In this document: positions 30,013-31,178 of the stretch, piece after piece | Position numbering within the stretch: the stretch's first letter is position 1 | How the letters are laid out: each line of letters opens with the position of its first letter | From: Neolentinus lepideus HHB14362 ss-1 | Taxonomy: Eukaryota > Basidiomycota > Agaricomycetes > Gloeophyllales > Gloeophyllaceae | Direction of reading: 5' to 3' | Length of the DNA stretch: 31,178 bases | Assembly: GCA_001632425.1 (NCBI GenBank) | Contig: KV425704.1 | Location: forward strand, 1 to 31,178 | Made by a program: the position numbers and the translations under genes | Notes under the pieces: generated by a model | What the model saw: the letters and a program-made list of their open reading frames with translations, nothing else | The model's database searches: none | Told to the model about the DNA's origin: nothing

Positions 30013-31178
30013 ATGGGTGTGCCTCCTCCCGTCGGAGCAACCTGTACTGATGCGTCCGAGGAGATCGGTGGCGGGCCCGCCTCGGCGGTGCATCCTTCTC
30101 CCCCTCCCCCTCCACTCCACCACAATAACGAGCATCAGCTCCACCAAGTGCATCCCAGCACCAGACGCAGCCCTCGCGCCACCTCAGACCTCGATCTCCT
30201 ACCTGATAACCACCATCATGACCTCCCCCATCACAACGCGGCTCCACCGAACCTCACTGTCCGACCGAACAACATCAGTCGTAACACCAGAGCAAATATA
30301 ACATTAGGATCCCTAAACATGAATGGCCGCCATTCCCAACAGCTCGGCCACTCCCCCATCTCAAAGTGGGGTAGCATCCACTCCCTAATGCGAGACCAAC
30401 GCCTCGGTATCCTAGCAATCCAAGAAACCCACCTAAATAATGAATACTCAGATAATATACAGGAACTGTATTCAAAACGCCTACACGTACTAAATTCCCC
30501 TGACCCCGACCGACCTACAGCCTCCGCTGGCGTCGCCTTCGTCATAAATAGAGAAATTGCCAATATAAATGATCTTGAATTTACTGAAGTAATACCTGGC
30601 CGTGCGGTACTGCTGTCAACAAAATGGCACAAATCAAAGCGCTTTTCGATCCTCAACGTCTACGCACCGAATGAATATACGCAGCACCCAGACTTCTGGG
30701 CCAAAATATCCGCCTACTGGGAAACCCATGCCCTACCCAAGCCCGATTTCATGATGGGTGACTTCAACATAGTTGAAGACCCAATTGACCGATCCCCACC
30801 TCATGCTGACCCTGCACCAGCCACGAATGCCCTTAGAGATGTGCGCCTTGCCCTAAATGTAATTGATGGGTGGCGCGCTGATCACGACACGGAAAGAGTA
30901 TTCACCTACCACAATAGTTCAGCCCGAATGTCCCGCATTGACAGGGTATACACAAAGCGCTCCCACCTACCTAATATACGCGACTGGACTATCTCGTCCT
31001 CAGTAGTCCCATCTGACCATCGTCTAACCACTCTACACTTCTCACCCCTCGATGCACCACACATTGGTGCTGGCCGATGGACATGGCCACTAGGCCTCAT
31101 CAATGATAACAACCTGATTGAAAAAGTCACCGCAACAGGCATAGAACTACAGAACTCACTGTCACTAATAAACCAAAC
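30013..31178 (+). CDS. LINE ORF2, APE-type endonuclease domain (partial, runs off right edge)
   Basis: The frame is open from 29902, with the first ATG at 30013, and uninterrupted to the window end (388 codons). After a Pro/His-rich leader (about 95 residues) the endonuclease/exonuclease/phosphatase fold begins: LGSLNMNG (97-104), QETHL with catalytic E138, LNVYAPNE, GDFN with D254 and N256, SRIDRVY (307-313) and SDH (334-336). All catalytic positions of the APE family are present, so target-site nicking should be possible. The reverse transcriptase expected after it is outside the window. This domain makes the first-strand nick for target-primed reverse transcription. Confidence 0.93.
   Translation, partial: MGVPPPVGATCTDASEEIGGGPASAVHPSPPPPPLHHNNEHQLHQVHPSTRRSPRATSDLDLLPDNHHHDLPHHNAAPPNLTVRPNNISRNTRANITLGSLNMNGRHSQQLGHSPISKWGSIHSLMRDQRLGILAIQETHLNNEYSDNIQELYSKRLHVLNSPDPDRPTASAGVAFVINREIANINDLEFTEVIPGRAVLLSTKWHKSKRFSILNVYAPNEYTQHPDFWAKISAYWETHALPKPDFMMGDFNIVEDPIDRSPPHADPAPATNALRDVRLALNVIDGWRADHDTERVFTYHNSSARMSRIDRVYTKRSHLPNIRDWTISSSVVPSDHRLTTLHFSPLDAPHIGAGRWTWPLGLINDNNLIEKVTATGIELQNSLSLINQ

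Larger units (their letters stand above)
27573..31178 (+). mobile_element. non-LTR retrotransposon (LINE), 5' part; continues beyond the window
   Basis: Two consecutive plus-strand ORFs have the order expected of a LINE: gag-like ORF1 with zinc knuckle, then ORF2 beginning with an APE-type endonuclease. Both are rich in C and Pro codons, unlike the neighbouring host genes. The reverse transcriptase would follow beyond the right edge. The true 5' end is not certain: ORF1's frame is open back to 27573 without an ATG, with stops at 27570 and 27552, so this copy may be 5'-truncated near 27.5 kb. Assignment to a Tad1-like clade is a guess from host and ORF order. Confidence 0.88.

Noticed and set aside
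29783..30247. 154-codon minus-strand frame
   Set aside because: Composition shadow of the LINE spacer and the Pro-rich start of ORF2.
1..31178. CRISPR arrays, bacterial operons, phage or viral genes
   Set aside because: Looked for; the sequence is intron-rich eukaryotic DNA and no spaced identical repeats or such genes are present.

Overview
The window reads as genomic DNA of a filamentous basidiomycete, most likely a mushroom-forming agaricomycete. The basis is: genes cut by many short introns (mostly 45-100 bp, GT-AG with one or two GC-AG), several protein families typical of that group, and a mix of degraded class II elements and a LINE. No bacterial, organellar or viral block is seen. 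Gene models below were built by hand from reading frame, splice sites and family conservation; each intact multi-exon model closes in frame from ATG to stop.

Layout. 1-7.8 kb is an accessory stretch. It holds a broken multi-pass membrane protein gene (754-2332) whose 3' end is tandemly duplicated, a complete hAT-like non-autonomous element (3937-5049), an intact small secreted-protein gene (5623-6715) with a 31-base C run in its first intron, a diverged tandem duplication that keeps an antisense coding relic (6784-7283), and a MITE (7569-7779). 7.8-11 kb is almost featureless. 11.1-15.5 kb carries two minus-strand genes: a C-terminally shortened Zn(II)2Cys6 regulator and an intact SLC35/TPT-type nucleotide-sugar transporter. 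15.5-19.1 kb is gene-poor, with another diverged tandem duplication.

19.1-26.9 kb is the gene-rich core. It holds (i) a 643-residue DUF4238-like domain fused in one reading frame to an apparently catalytic TKL-like protein kinase, (ii) a convergent 574-residue YAT/APC amino-acid permease, and (iii) a 502-residue mannose-1-phosphate guanylyltransferase whose catalytic part looks like the bacterial ManC class, with a coiled-coil extension. From 27.4 kb to the right edge lie a pogo/Fot1-like inverted-repeat terminus and a LINE: a gag-like ORF1 with zinc knuckle and RG-rich tail, then ORF2 with an intact APE-type endonuclease that runs off the window.

Functional links. The sugar transporter and the GDP-mannose enzyme could both serve glycan synthesis, but they are not adjacent and nothing shows co-regulation. 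The most novel items are the DUF4238-kinase fusion and the bacterial-type GDP-mannose pyrophosphorylase. A recurring theme is local, diverged head-to-tail duplication of 130-260 bp units (four cases), two of which preserve decayed antisense exons.
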